Origin: DATNBT01 sp964579765
GTDB lineage: Bacteria > Acidobacteriota > Vicinamibacteria > Vicinamibacterales > CAVVIG01
Assembly (NCBI GenBank): GCA_964579765.1
Contig: CAZOIK010000089.1
Location: 1-30,000, forward strand
Direction of reading: 5' to 3'
Length of the DNA stretch: 30,000 nt
Shown here: piece by piece, positions 1 to 8,348 of the stretch
Numbering within the stretch: the stretch's first letter is position 1
Layout of the letters: the number at the start of each line of letters is the position of its first letter
Notes under the pieces: generated by a model
What the model saw: the letters and a program-made list of their open reading frames with translations, nothing else
Databases searched by the model: none
What the model was told of the DNA's origin: nothing
Program-made: the position numbers and the translations under genes

Positions 1-75
1 TTCCTGTCCACGTTCAGCGGCACGCACTTCGTGACGCCGCGCGCGTATCAAGTCCAGCTCGGGGTGACGTTCTAA
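1..75 (+). pseudogene. 3' end of a second TonB-receptor copy (inverted duplicate, truncated by window edge)
   Basis: Frame 1 encodes 24 residues beginning FLSTFSGTH and ending QLGVTF, then TAA at 73-75. This is identical to the C-terminus of the receptor encoded by 197-2707 on the opposite strand, including the terminal Phe expected of an outer-membrane beta-barrel. It may be the end of a complete convergent gene copy lying outside the window, a fragment, or an assembly fold-back. Nothing upstream of base 1 is visible, so only the identity of the fragment is certain. Confidence 0.5.
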
Positions 76-271
76 CGTTCCAGCCGGCTGGCCGGCGATC
101 GAGTCCGGAGTCGAGGGGGGGGGGGGCGGCCGCCGGGCGGGGGGCGCCGCCGCCCCCTCGACTCCGGACTCGATCGCCGGCCAGCCGGCTGGAACGTTAG
201 AACGTCACCCCGAGCTGGACTTGATACGCGCGCGGCGTCACGAAGTGCGTGCCGCTGAACGTGGACAGGAA
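1..271. repeat. perfect inverted repeat, 119-bp arms with 33-nt GC-rich loop
   Basis: Bases 1-119 are the exact reverse complement of 153-271; position i pairs with 272-i. The 33-nt centre (120-152) is almost pure G and C, and twelve consecutive G (115-126) straddle the left arm and the loop. Each arm holds the last 24 codons and stop of a TonB-receptor gene plus 44 bp of downstream DNA. The match shows no divergence even in non-coding DNA, so it is either a very recent inverted duplication or a fold-back artefact at a contig end. The sequence alone cannot separate these. Confidence 0.97.
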
Positions 272-2707
272 GTTGTAGAGCGCCTCAGTGTTGGCGATGT
301 TCAGCACGGTGAAACGGATCTTCAGCTGCGCTTTCTGCGTATGCAGCAGGTTGTCGACGCCCAGGCCGAGATCGAAGAGATGACGCGGCGCGATGCGCGG
401 CGGATTGGTGACGTCGTCTTCCGCCGCCGGGTTCGCGGGCGTGCCCGGGATCACCAGGCGGGTCGCGCCGAAGTTGGAGGCGCTGCAGCTCGTGATCGGC
501 GACGTCCGTGTGGCGACCGCGCTCCCGCAGAATAGACCGATCGCGGCCTGCTGGTCCGCGGTCAACGACATCGCGGTGTCGAAGTCCGGCACCTCGCCCG
601 CCACCAGGCCCGAGTCGTACCGCCAGCTCAGCGCCACCCACGCGCCCGTCCGCTTCTCGAACTCGTACTGCAGGTTCGTCGTCGTGTTGAACTTCTGATC
701 GTGGTCGATCCGGAAGTCGCCGCCGGTGACGTCCTGGCCGTTGCCGAGGCCGCCCGCGCCTGGCGGCGTGAAGATCGCGTTGGTGTGCGCCATGACGACG
801 AACGCGCTGAAGCCGCCGTGTTGCACGAGGTTCAGCTTGCCGGTGAAGCCGTCGATCTTCGAGTGCGACCAGGCGACCGGAAACGCGATCGGCGTGTTGT
901 AGAGGACGCTGAAGTCGTAGCCGTTGTCCGTGCGCTTGACGAAGTACCCGAAGTCGGCGACGAGCCAGCTGCCGAACCCCTGCTGGATGCCGAACTCGCC
1001 TTCATTGCGGACGCCGGGGGGCACCGGGGCGCCCGTGCCGAACAGCCCGTTCAGGTTGTAGCCGGCCGACAGGAGCAGGTTCTCGTTGTACGGCGTCTCC
1101 ATGGTCCGCCCGTACGACGCGCGGAGCACGGTGGCGGCGCCGCCCGGCGCGTACGACACGCCGAGGCGTGGCTGCGCCAGCGTCTTCGACGCGAGGCCGT
1201 CGTAATGATCGAGACGGACACCGAGCTTGAACGACGCGTCACCGGCCTTGATGTCGTCCTGGATATACGCGGCCTGCTGCTTGATCGTGAACGACTGGTC
1301 GTAGTGGAACGGCGTGCCACCGCTCGTCAGATCGTAGGGTCGGAGCGTCTCGTCGAAGTCCCCGTTCTCGTCCGCGAACGAGGGGTCGGTCGGATCCGTG
1401 ATGCCGAGCGTGAACTGCTCGTGCAACGGGGTCGCCGTGATGGACCCGCCGAACTTGATGCTGTTCGGCCCGAGGTTGATCGTCACGTCCGCCTTGCCGC
1501 CGTAATTCGTGAGGGTGCGGTCCTGGCTGATCGTCGCTGGCGTGTCGTTCAGCGGGTTCGGGCTCGGCAGATACGTGAGGTGATCGCGACGCACGAAGGC
1601 GTTGGCCGTGAAGAGCGCGTTGTCGCTGATGACGTGCGAGTAGCCAGGGGCGAAGTTGAAGGAGTTGATGTCCTGGTGCTGTGTCTGCAGGATCTGGTCG
1701 TAGGTGTTTGGGACGTCGAAGCCCGACTGCGCCGCCTGGATGTTCAAATGCAACGTGCCGTTGGCGCTGGGCTTGGCGTCGATGCGATTGAAGAAGCTGA
1801 CGTTGTGCCCGGTGTCGTGGAGCGCGTCGAATTCCGGCGGGTCGAGAAAGCGATCCGTCTTCAAGCCCGAGACCGAGAGGAAGTCGCCGACCGAATTCGA
1901 TCCGCCGCCGAAGTTGAAATCGCCGGTGGGACTCTGGAACGAGCCGTACCCAAGTGTCGCTGCGCCGGTCGGCTTGCTGTTCATACCCGACTTGGTGACG
2001 ATGTGCACGACGAGGCTGGACTTGTCGCCGTATTCCGCGGGCGCGACGCCGGTAATCACCTCGAGCGACTGCACGGCGTCCTGCGAAATCTGGTTGGAGT
2101 AGAGGCGGCTCTGCTGGTCCGTGATCGGCTGGTTGTCGATGGAGAACTGCGTCTGCGCATGGTCGCCGATGGGATGGAAGAACCCATTCGAGTCGGCGAC
2201 GACGCCGGGCGACGCCTGCATCACGACCTGATTCAATCCGCCGGACGAGGTCTCGATCGGCAGCTTCTCGATCAGGCTCTGATCGATGTCAGTGTGCGCC
2301 GTGGGATCGCGCTCGACGAGATCTTCGGCATGTCCGACGACTTCGACGGAGCTCGTCGCGCCCGCAAGCGCCAGATTGAGATCGAGCGTAATCGGGACGC
2401 CGCTGCGGACGTCGACGTCGCGGGCGAGCGGCTGGAACCCCTGCGCCTCGACCGAGACGTGGTACGGATTCGGGGCGAGATTGGTGAACTCGTACTTGCC
2501 TGCGGCGTCCGTCGTCGTCGTACGCATGTATCCGGTGACCGGATTGGAGATCTTCACCTCGACGGACTGCATCACGCCGCCGGTCGGATCTTTCACGGTG
2601 CCTTGCAGGGTTCCGGCGCCGCCCAGCCCCTGCGCCAGGGCGGGACCAGCGGACATCACGATGAGAGCACACAAGAGCAGGCATGCCAGACGAACGCTAG
2701 TCTTCAT
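197..2707 (-). CDS. TonB-dependent receptor with N-terminal carboxypeptidase-regulatory-like domain
   Basis: 836 aa. The ATG at 2707 is chosen because it opens a clean signal peptide (MKTSVRLACLLLCALIVMSA, cleavage near PALAQG) and follows GAGG; upstream in-frame starts only add arginine-rich residues. Residues about 30-120 form a Cna-B/CarboxypepD_reg-like beta-sandwich (LQGTVKDPTGG, GKYEFTNLAPNPYHVSVEAQGF). A plug domain follows (about 125-245; IDNQPITDQQ, APAEYGDKSS, VTKSG), then a C-terminal beta-barrel ending in Phe. Such proteins are outer-membrane, energised by TonB/ExbBD, and import large substrates. The substrate cannot be read from the sequence, and no SusD partner is adjacent. The gene's 3' end lies inside the window-edge palindrome. 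Confidence 0.93.
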   Translation of the reverse strand: MKTSVRLACLLLCALIVMSAGPALAQGLGGAGTLQGTVKDPTGGVMQSVEVKISNPVTGYMRTTTTDAAGKYEFTNLAPNPYHVSVEAQGFQPLARDVDVRSGVPITLDLNLALAGATSSVEVVGHAEDLVERDPTAHTDIDQSLIEKLPIETSSGGLNQVVMQASPGVVADSNGFFHPIGDHAQTQFSIDNQPITDQQSRLYSNQISQDAVQSLEVITGVAPAEYGDKSSLVVHIVTKSGMNSKPTGAATLGYGSFQSPTGDFNFGGGSNSVGDFLSVSGLKTDRFLDPPEFDALHDTGHNVSFFNRIDAKPSANGTLHLNIQAAQSGFDVPNTYDQILQTQHQDINSFNFAPGYSHVISDNALFTANAFVRRDHLTYLPSPNPLNDTPATISQDRTLTNYGGKADVTINLGPNSIKFGGSITATPLHEQFTLGITDPTDPSFADENGDFDETLRPYDLTSGGTPFHYDQSFTIKQQAAYIQDDIKAGDASFKLGVRLDHYDGLASKTLAQPRLGVSYAPGGAATVLRASYGRTMETPYNENLLLSAGYNLNGLFGTGAPVPPGVRNEGEFGIQQGFGSWLVADFGYFVKRTDNGYDFSVLYNTPIAFPVAWSHSKIDGFTGKLNLVQHGGFSAFVVMAHTNAIFTPPGAGGLGNGQDVTGGDFRIDHDQKFNTTTNLQYEFEKRTGAWVALSWRYDSGLVAGEVPDFDTAMSLTADQQAAIGLFCGSAVATRTSPITSCSASNFGATRLVIPGTPANPAAEDDVTNPPRIAPRHLFDLGLGVDNLLHTQKAQLKIRFTVLNIANTEALYNFLSTFSGTHFVTPRAYQVQLGVTF

Positions 2708-2820
2708 GAGACCTCGTTTCAGAGTGGAGTCGACGCTCGACAGTACCAACGGCGTTTCAAATATCCGACCGGAACCCGACAAGCGGCGCGATCCGGCCGC
2801 CCAACGCGCGTTTTTCATCA

Positions 2821-2866
2821 ACCAATGGATTGGCACACGAGACGGCGCCGCATCGTCTCCATTGGT
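2821..2866. repeat. overlapping inverted repeats upstream of the TonB receptor
   Basis: ACCAATGGA (2821-2829) is the reverse complement of TCCATTGGT (2858-2866). Inside it, GAGACG (2839-2844) pairs with CGTCTC (2854-2859). The two stems share bases 2858-2859, so they cannot both form fully. They lie about 115-160 bp upstream of the receptor ATG, in the 285-bp gap to the next possible gene, and could be operator sites or leader structures. No promoter is recognised and the function is unknown. Confidence 0.4.
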
Positions 2867-2992
2867 ATGGCTCTCTGAACCATTCGATGGGTCAAACCGA
2901 CCGCTTTACGACTTTCTCTTTTCATCACCACACGATGTGGGTACGGTGGCGCGGTGAGTCGATCGCGCAGCGCCAGCGGTCCGCACGAGACG

Positions 2993-3220
2993 ATGCGGGG
3001 AGGCACTCGCGTCTTTCGCGGCTCGAAGAAGCGCGTGGCGCGAATCCGTATGCGCGACCACTTCTCGATCGCGTTCTGGTGTTTCGTGGTGGTTATGGCG
3101 TTGTTCTTCCTGGTCGGGTTTCCGTGGCTGCTGAAGCATCCGGGGCATCACATCCACGAATATCGCGAGCACAGGACCGACAGCAGCGGCACAACCTCAG
3201 ATTCAGGACATGCGCCGTGA
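2993..3220 (+). CDS. possible small single-pass membrane protein
   Basis: 75 aa from the ATG at 2993; another ATG at 3050 gives 56 aa, and GTG 2954 gives 88 aa. The core is one strong hydrophobic segment (FSIAFWCFVVVMALFFLVGF) followed by a His-rich polar tail (KHPGHHIHEYREH). Codons use mainly G or C in third position, as in neighbouring genes. The 3' 128 bp overlap the 3' end of the convergent MerC-domain gene, whose family-like region ends before the overlap. No family is recognised and no clear ribosome-binding site is seen, so this is a tentative gene. Confidence 0.38.
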   Translation: MRGGTRVFRGSKKRVARIRMRDHFSIAFWCFVVVMALFFLVGFPWLLKHPGHHIHEYREHRTDSSGTTSDSGHAP

Positions 3221-3575
3221 TTGCGAAGCCGCCGCCCGCGGCGGCGGCCGCCGGATCGGCGAGGCCGTCGAAATGCAGCGCTCGCGCGCCCAGAATCAAC
3301 GCGACGCCGGCCACGAAGAGCAGGCCCGGTCCGAGATGACGATGGTGGCGGCGATACGCGAGTGCGTGGCCGATCATGCCGACGACGACCGTGGACGCGA
3401 TGAACGCCCATTCCACGGGCGGGTCCAGAAACCGTCGAAGGCCGAGGAACGGCAGAATCCCGGCGGCGAAAGGCAATGCCACGCAGTGCACCGCGCACGC
3501 CGCCGAGACCACGATGCCTGCGCGATCCCAGCGGCTTGCGGCGAGGGGAGGATGAGCTGCGACGTCGTCGATCAT
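3093..3575 (-). CDS. MerC-domain integral membrane protein
   Basis: 160 aa, predicted inner-membrane protein with about four hydrophobic segments. The first holds a Cys-x3-Cys pair (C27 and C31 in AACAVHC), matching the metal-binding pair of MerC. The third-to-fourth helix region ends HVLNLRLCRCCRSC, typical of the MerC C-terminus. About 30 residues beyond that (DIRGCDAPDAS...) look unlike the family and overlap the convergent small ORF. MerC proteins carry Hg(II) across the membrane in mer operons. No merR, merA, merP or merT is nearby, so mercury transport should not be assumed. The ATG at 3575 lies 128 bp from the divergent histidine kinase gene. Confidence 0.8.
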   Translation of the reverse strand: MIDDVAAHPPLAASRWDRAGIVVSAACAVHCVALPFAAGILPFLGLRRFLDPPVEWAFIASTVVVGMIGHALAYRRHHRHLGPGLLFVAGVALILGARALHFDGLADPAAAAAGGGFAITAHVLNLRLCRCCRSCARDIRGCDAPDASAATETRPGRTTP

Positions 3576-3703
3576 GCCGGCACGCTATCAATCGCGATTC
3601 CGCCGGCGCCACAAGGATGTGACGGACAGCGTCCGCGGCGTCACGACCGGTTCGGCGTGCGGCACGAGCCGTCATGGAGTAGGCTCGGAGTCTCCGGGTA
3701 ACC

Positions 3704-5602
3704 GTGGGCGAATTACTGAACGTCGTGGGCCTCGGCACTGGCGTCGTGCTCTACGCCATGCTGCTGGTCATGGTCGTGCGGGCCCCGCACGAATCCGACA
3801 CAGGATCAGACGACCACCTGCCGCTGGCGACGGCCCTGCTGGGGCTGGCGTGGAACCTGTGCGCGCTCCCGCTGTACACCGTGTCGGTGGCGAGCATGTC
3901 GCCGTTCCTGCCGTATGTGGCGTTCGTCGGCTTCTCGGCGCTGGGATTCCTGCCCGCGGTCGTCGTGCACTCGGCGCTTCGCACCGGGGAGACGCGCGCC
4001 TATCGCGCGGCGCGCCAGATTCTGACGGCGTCGGCCTACGCGGCCAGCGCGGCGGCGGTGGTCATCAATGCGACCGCGCTGGCGGAGGGCAGCCGCGTCC
4101 CTGCCGTGCCCGCGATGCGGCTGCTGACGTACATGTTCATCGCGATCATCGTGCCGATCGCGATCGTGACGCGTCAGCAGCGCGGCGGCCGACGCGCGCT
4201 GTCCGTGGCCGCCCTGGCCGCGTTCACCGTGTCCGCGCTGCACCTGACGCAGCTGCACACAGGGGATGAGCCGTGGTTCGTCGAACTCGCGGGCCATCAC
4301 GCGTCGCTGCTCCTGGCCCTCGCGATCCTGTATCAGGAATATCGCTTTGCGTTCGCCGATCTGTTTCTCAAACGCGCCCTCGTCATCGTCGCGCTCGTCG
4401 CGACGGCGTTCATCGCGCTGGCGGTGTTCGATCCCCTGACCGCGTCCCGCCCGGACGGCGTCGTGACGGCACGCGATCTCGGCCTGCTTGTCACGCTCTG
4501 GGTGATGACCGCGCTGGCCTATCCCTGGCTGCACGGCACGGTCGCCTGGTTCGTCGATCGCGTCGTCCTCGATCGGCCCGACTACGCTGAGTTACGGCGG
4601 AAGATCGCCGCGCAGCTGCGCGAGCACGACAACGTCGAACTCCTGCTCGATGACGTCTGCCGGCTGATTACGCCGGCATTCGGCGGCGTCGAGGCGCGAT
4701 GGCATGCGGTTGCTTCGCCGGACGTCATCGAGGGCGCGGGCCTTGTGCTCGCGTCCAACGGCCGGGTCCGTGTCCTGATTCCGGCAGGCGACGCGCCACA
4801 GTACGTGCTTGAAAGTCTGAGGCTGACGGACGGGCGGCGTCTGCTGTCTGACGACGTCGCGGCGTTCGAGGTCATCAGCGTCGCCGTGGCCCGGCGGATC
4901 GACGCCATCCGGCTGACACGTGAACGCTGGGATCGCGAGCTGCGTGAGCAGGAGATGTCGAAGCTGGCGACCGAAGCCGAGCTTCGCGCGTTGCGCGCGC
5001 AGATCAATCCGCACTTCCTGTTCAACGCGCTGACGACGATCGGCTATCTCATTCAGACCGCGCCTCCGCGGGCCCTCGACACCCTGATGCGTCTGACCTC
5101 GCTCCTTCGTGGCGTGTTGAAGTCTGAAGGCGAACTGACGACGCTTGGCCAGGAGGTCGACCTGATCGAGGCGTATCTCGACGTGGAGCGGGCGCGATTC
5201 GAAGATCGGCTGGACGTGCGCATCCTCGTGCCGCAGGCGCTCAGGGCGGCGCGAGTGCCGCCCTTGCTGCTGCAGCCTCTTGTCGAAAATGCCATCAAGC
5301 ACGGCGTGACGCCACAGCGTGCGGGCGGCCGGATTGTCGTGACCGCCACGGTCGATCAGGATCACGCTCGCCAGGATCAATTGTGCGTATCGGTCCGCGA
5401 TACCGGCGCCGGCGCGACCGAACCAGCGCTCGAACACGGCCGGGCGCGCGGATTGGGCCTTCGGAACGTCGAACGCCGGCTCGCGGTGCAGTACGGATCG
5501 GCGGCGTCGCTCACGATTAATTCAACGCCGGGCCTGGGGATGCTCGTCGAAGTCCGTCTTCCGGTCTCGATGTGGGCGGAGTCTCATGGGGCCCGTCGAT
5601 GA
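3704..5602 (+). CDS. LytS/YehU-type membrane sensor histidine kinase
   Basis: 632 aa. About nine hydrophobic segments occupy residues 5-285. A cytoplasmic region of about 290-415 is possibly GAF-like. The His_kinase (PF06580-type) core follows: phospho-acceptor H437 in INPHFLFNAL, N-box N529 in LLQPLVENAIKHGV, then the G-boxes VRDTGAG and RGLGLRNVERRL. The family autophosphorylates on His and passes phosphate to a LytTR-type regulator. The GTG start at 3704 is chosen because it keeps the first membrane helix whole; its Shine-Dalgarno is weak. The stop overlaps the next ATG (ATGA, 5599-5602), so kinase and regulator are translationally coupled. The ligand is unknown. Confidence 0.92.
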   Translation: MGELLNVVGLGTGVVLYAMLLVMVVRAPHESDTGSDDHLPLATALLGLAWNLCALPLYTVSVASMSPFLPYVAFVGFSALGFLPAVVVHSALRTGETRAYRAARQILTASAYAASAAAVVINATALAEGSRVPAVPAMRLLTYMFIAIIVPIAIVTRQQRGGRRALSVAALAAFTVSALHLTQLHTGDEPWFVELAGHHASLLLALAILYQEYRFAFADLFLKRALVIVALVATAFIALAVFDPLTASRPDGVVTARDLGLLVTLWVMTALAYPWLHGTVAWFVDRVVLDRPDYAELRRKIAAQLREHDNVELLLDDVCRLITPAFGGVEARWHAVASPDVIEGAGLVLASNGRVRVLIPAGDAPQYVLESLRLTDGRRLLSDDVAAFEVISVAVARRIDAIRLTRERWDRELREQEMSKLATEAELRALRAQINPHFLFNALTTIGYLIQTAPPRALDTLMRLTSLLRGVLKSEGELTTLGQEVDLIEAYLDVERARFEDRLDVRILVPQALRAARVPPLLLQPLVENAIKHGVTPQRAGGRIVVTATVDQDHARQDQLCVSVRDTGAGATEPALEHGRARGLGLRNVERRLAVQYGSAASLTINSTPGLGMLVEVRLPVSMWAESHGARR

Positions 5603-6384
5603 GCGCCACGCTTCGAGTCGTGGTTGTGGACGATGAGCGTCCGGCGCGATCCTTTCTGACGTCGATGCTTCGCCTCATCGAAGACGTGACGCTCGTGGGC
5701 GAGGCCGCGTCGGGACGCGAGGCGATCACCCTCATCGAGCGTGAGCAGCCGGATCTGGCGCTGCTCGATCTGCAGATGCCGGAACTGGACGGCATGGGCG
5801 TGGTCCGCGCCCTCCAGGCGCGCCGGCGGGCGCCGCTCGTCGCGTTCGTGACCGCGTACGACGAGTACGCGATCGCGGCATTCGAGGTGAACGCGCTCGA
5901 CTACCTGTTGAAACCTGTCGAAGGGCCCCGACTGCGGGAAACACTCGATCGCGCCAGAGAACGAATCGAGCACGGGGAGCTGGCCGCCGAACAACTCTCA
6001 CGCGTCGAGGCCGCGGAGGAGATGTACTCGGCGAGCCTCCGAGAGCAGTATCTCGATCGCATCCCCGTCCGCCGGCGGGACGAAGTCATCCTGCTGCCGA
6101 TTGCGCAGATTGCGTACGTCACGGCGGAGCGCGAGCTCCTCCACATCATGACGACGCGCGGCGAGCGCCATACGATTACGTATCGACTCAAGGACCTGGA
6201 GACGCGTCTGGATCCGAAGCGGTTCGTGCGTCTCGCGCGAGGCACGCTGGCGAACCTGGACATGATCACCAAGATCAACGTGATGCCGGGCGGGACGTAC
6301 GTCGCGGTCCTCAGCAACGGGAAAGAGCTGCCCGTCAGCCGGCTCCAGTCGCGGATTCTCCGCGACCGGTTCCTGCGGCTCTAG
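5599..6384 (+). CDS. LytTR-family response regulator
   Basis: 261 aa. The receiver domain (about 5-120) has the acidic pair D11/D12, phospho-acceptor D57 (LALLDLQMPELDG), T85 and K105 (DYLLKPVEG). The C-terminal LytTR DNA-binding domain (about 155-258) includes IPVRRRDEVILLPIAQIAYV, RFVRLARGTLANL and LPVSRLQSRILRDRF. Regulators of this family bind paired imperfect direct repeats upstream of their targets. The ATG at 5599 overlaps the kinase stop, so the partner is clear. Twelve bases after its stop the M61 peptidase gene begins, suggesting that the pair and the downstream peptidase/permease genes share a transcript. Confidence 0.94.
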   Translation: MSATLRVVVVDDERPARSFLTSMLRLIEDVTLVGEAASGREAITLIEREQPDLALLDLQMPELDGMGVVRALQARRRAPLVAFVTAYDEYAIAAFEVNALDYLLKPVEGPRLRETLDRARERIEHGELAAEQLSRVEAAEEMYSASLREQYLDRIPVRRRDEVILLPIAQIAYVTAERELLHIMTTRGERHTITYRLKDLETRLDPKRFVRLARGTLANLDMITKINVMPGGTYVAVLSNGKELPVSRLQSRILRDRFLRL

Positions 6385-6396
6385 CGGATCACTCGT

Positions 6397-8337
6397 ATGG
6401 GCAGAAACGCGGTCGCGCGCCTGGTCGCCTGCGTCGTCGCGGCGACGGCCGGTGGCGTCATGGTCCTCGCGGCCCAGTCCGCCGGGCCGCAGCCGGCGCC
6501 GATGCCGCCGCCGATTGAGGCGCCCGCGGACACGCCGTACGTCGGAGCCATCCGGCTCGACGTCGACGCCACGGATATCGACCGCCGGATCTTCCGCGTG
6601 CACGAGACGATTCCCGTCCGGCCAGGCGCGCCGCTGGTGCTGCTGTTTCCGCGGTGGCTGCCGGGCAATCACGGACCGGGCGGCCGCGTGGACATGCTCA
6701 CCGGGCTCACCATTCGTGCCGGCGGCACACGCGTCGAATGGACGCGTGATGCGGTCGACGTCTTCGCGTTTCACGTGCCGACGCCCCCGCGCGCCTCGGC
6801 ACTCGATCTCGAGTTTCAGTTCACGTCTCCGGTCGAGCCGGCCGAAGGCCGCGTGATGATGACGCCCGACATGCTCAACGTGCAGTGGAATACCGTGGCG
6901 CTCTATCCAGCCGGACACTTCGCGAGGCAAATCACCGTCGAGCCGAGCGTGCGGCTGCCCCAGGGCTGGCGGTTCGGCTCGGCGCTCGATGTCGCGTCGG
7001 CATCCGGCGGCGTCGTGACGTTCAAGCCGACCTCGCTCGAGACGCTCGTGGACTCCCCGATCTTCGCTGGGAAGTACTTCACACGCGTCGATTTGGATCC
7101 TGGCGGCGTCGCGCCGGTGCACATGGACGTCGTTGCCGATCGACAGGAGTTGCTCGAGATGAAGCCCGAACAGCTCGCCGTGCACCGCGCGCTCGTGAAG
7201 CAGGCGTACGCGCTGTTCGGATCGCATCACTACGGGCACTACGATTTTCTCGTCGCCTTGACCGATCACCTGGGCGGCATCGGGCTCGAGCACCACCAGT
7301 CGAGCGAAGACGGCACGGTGCCCGGTTACTTCACGGAGTGGAACCGTAACGCGGACGAGCGCGACCTCCTCGCGCACGAGTACACCCATTCGTGGAACGG
7401 CAAGTTCCGGAGACCCGCGGATTTGTGGACGCCGAATTTCAACGTGCCGATGCGCGACTCGCTGCTGTGGGTCTACGAGGGGCAGACGGAGTATTGGGGC
7501 TACGTGCTGGCCGCGCGGGCGGGTCTGCTGACGCGGCAGGAGGCGCTCGACGCCTTTGCGCTCACGGCAGCTCAATACGATGCGCGGATCGGCCGCGAGT
7601 GGCGCACGCTGGCCGACACCACCAACGATCCCATCGCCGCGATGCGCCGCGCGCTGCCATGGCGGAGCTGGGCGCGGAGCGAAGACTATTACTTTGAGGG
7701 CGAGCTGATGTGGCTCGACGCCGACACGCTGATTCGCGAGCGGTCGAAGGGCCGGCGTTCGCTCGACGACTTCGCGCGGGCGTTCTTCGGAGTGTCGAAC
7801 GGCAGTTACGTGCCGCTGACCTACTCCTTCGACGATGTGGTGGCGGCGCTGAACGGCGTCGAGCCGTACGACTGGGCGTCGTTTCTGCGTCAGCGGCTCG
7901 ACGGTCACGGTCCAGGGGCGCCGCTCGACGGCCTCACGCGCGGCGGCTACAAGCTGGTGTTCAGCGACACCCCCACCGACTACTTTCGCAACGCAGAAAC
8001 GCGAAGGTCGGTCACGGATCTCATGAGCTCGCTCGGTCTCGTCGTCGGGCGCGAAGGGCGGCTCACCGAGGTGCTGTGGGATGGTCCCGCGTTCAAGAGT
8101 GCGCTGACCGTCGGGATGCAGATTATCTCCGTGAACGGCGTCGCGTACGCGCCGGACCGTCTCAAGGAGGCGGTGGCGGCCACGGCCAGGGGCGGAGACG
8201 TCGAGTGCGTGATCAAGAGCGGCGATCGCGTCAGGACCGTTCGCTTCGACTATCGCGGCGGCCTGCGGTATCCGCACCTCGAGCGTATTAGCGGCGCGCC
8301 CGCCCGGCTCGACGACATTCTGACGGCGAGGCCGTAG
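6397..8337 (+). CDS. secreted M61-family (glycyl) aminopeptidase with C-terminal PDZ domain
   Basis: 646 aa with a signal peptide (MGRNAVARLVACVVAATAGG, cleavage near AAQSA). The N-terminal beta-rich domain is typical of M61 (PRWLPGNHGPGG). The zinc motif is H327-E328-Y-T-H331 in LLAHEYTHSWNGK, and E361 in WVYEGQTEYWG is the probable third ligand. A PDZ domain lies near residues 545-625 (GLVVGREGRL, VGMQIISVNGVAY). Characterised M61 enzymes release N-terminal residues, notably glycine, from peptides. The predicted location is periplasmic. It lies 12 bp after the LytTR regulator and 11 bp before the permease. No strong Shine-Dalgarno precedes the ATG. Confidence 0.93.
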   Translation: MGRNAVARLVACVVAATAGGVMVLAAQSAGPQPAPMPPPIEAPADTPYVGAIRLDVDATDIDRRIFRVHETIPVRPGAPLVLLFPRWLPGNHGPGGRVDMLTGLTIRAGGTRVEWTRDAVDVFAFHVPTPPRASALDLEFQFTSPVEPAEGRVMMTPDMLNVQWNTVALYPAGHFARQITVEPSVRLPQGWRFGSALDVASASGGVVTFKPTSLETLVDSPIFAGKYFTRVDLDPGGVAPVHMDVVADRQELLEMKPEQLAVHRALVKQAYALFGSHHYGHYDFLVALTDHLGGIGLEHHQSSEDGTVPGYFTEWNRNADERDLLAHEYTHSWNGKFRRPADLWTPNFNVPMRDSLLWVYEGQTEYWGYVLAARAGLLTRQEALDAFALTAAQYDARIGREWRTLADTTNDPIAAMRRALPWRSWARSEDYYFEGELMWLDADTLIRERSKGRRSLDDFARAFFGVSNGSYVPLTYSFDDVVAALNGVEPYDWASFLRQRLDGHGPGAPLDGLTRGGYKLVFSDTPTDYFRNAETRRSVTDLMSSLGLVVGREGRLTEVLWDGPAFKSALTVGMQIISVNGVAYAPDRLKEAVAATARGGDVECVIKSGDRVRTVRFDYRGGLRYPHLERISGAPARLDDILTARP

Positions 8338-8348
8338 CGATCGATGCG

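Noticed and set aside
701..2878. Long plus-strand open frame opposite the TonB receptor
   Set aside because: Its translation is Arg/Val/Asp/Glu-rich with no motifs, typical of the antisense frame of a GC-rich gene; the minus strand encodes a full receptor.
3093..3575. Mercury-resistance operon
   Set aside because: Only a MerC-domain protein is present; no merR, merA, merT or merP homologue is nearby.
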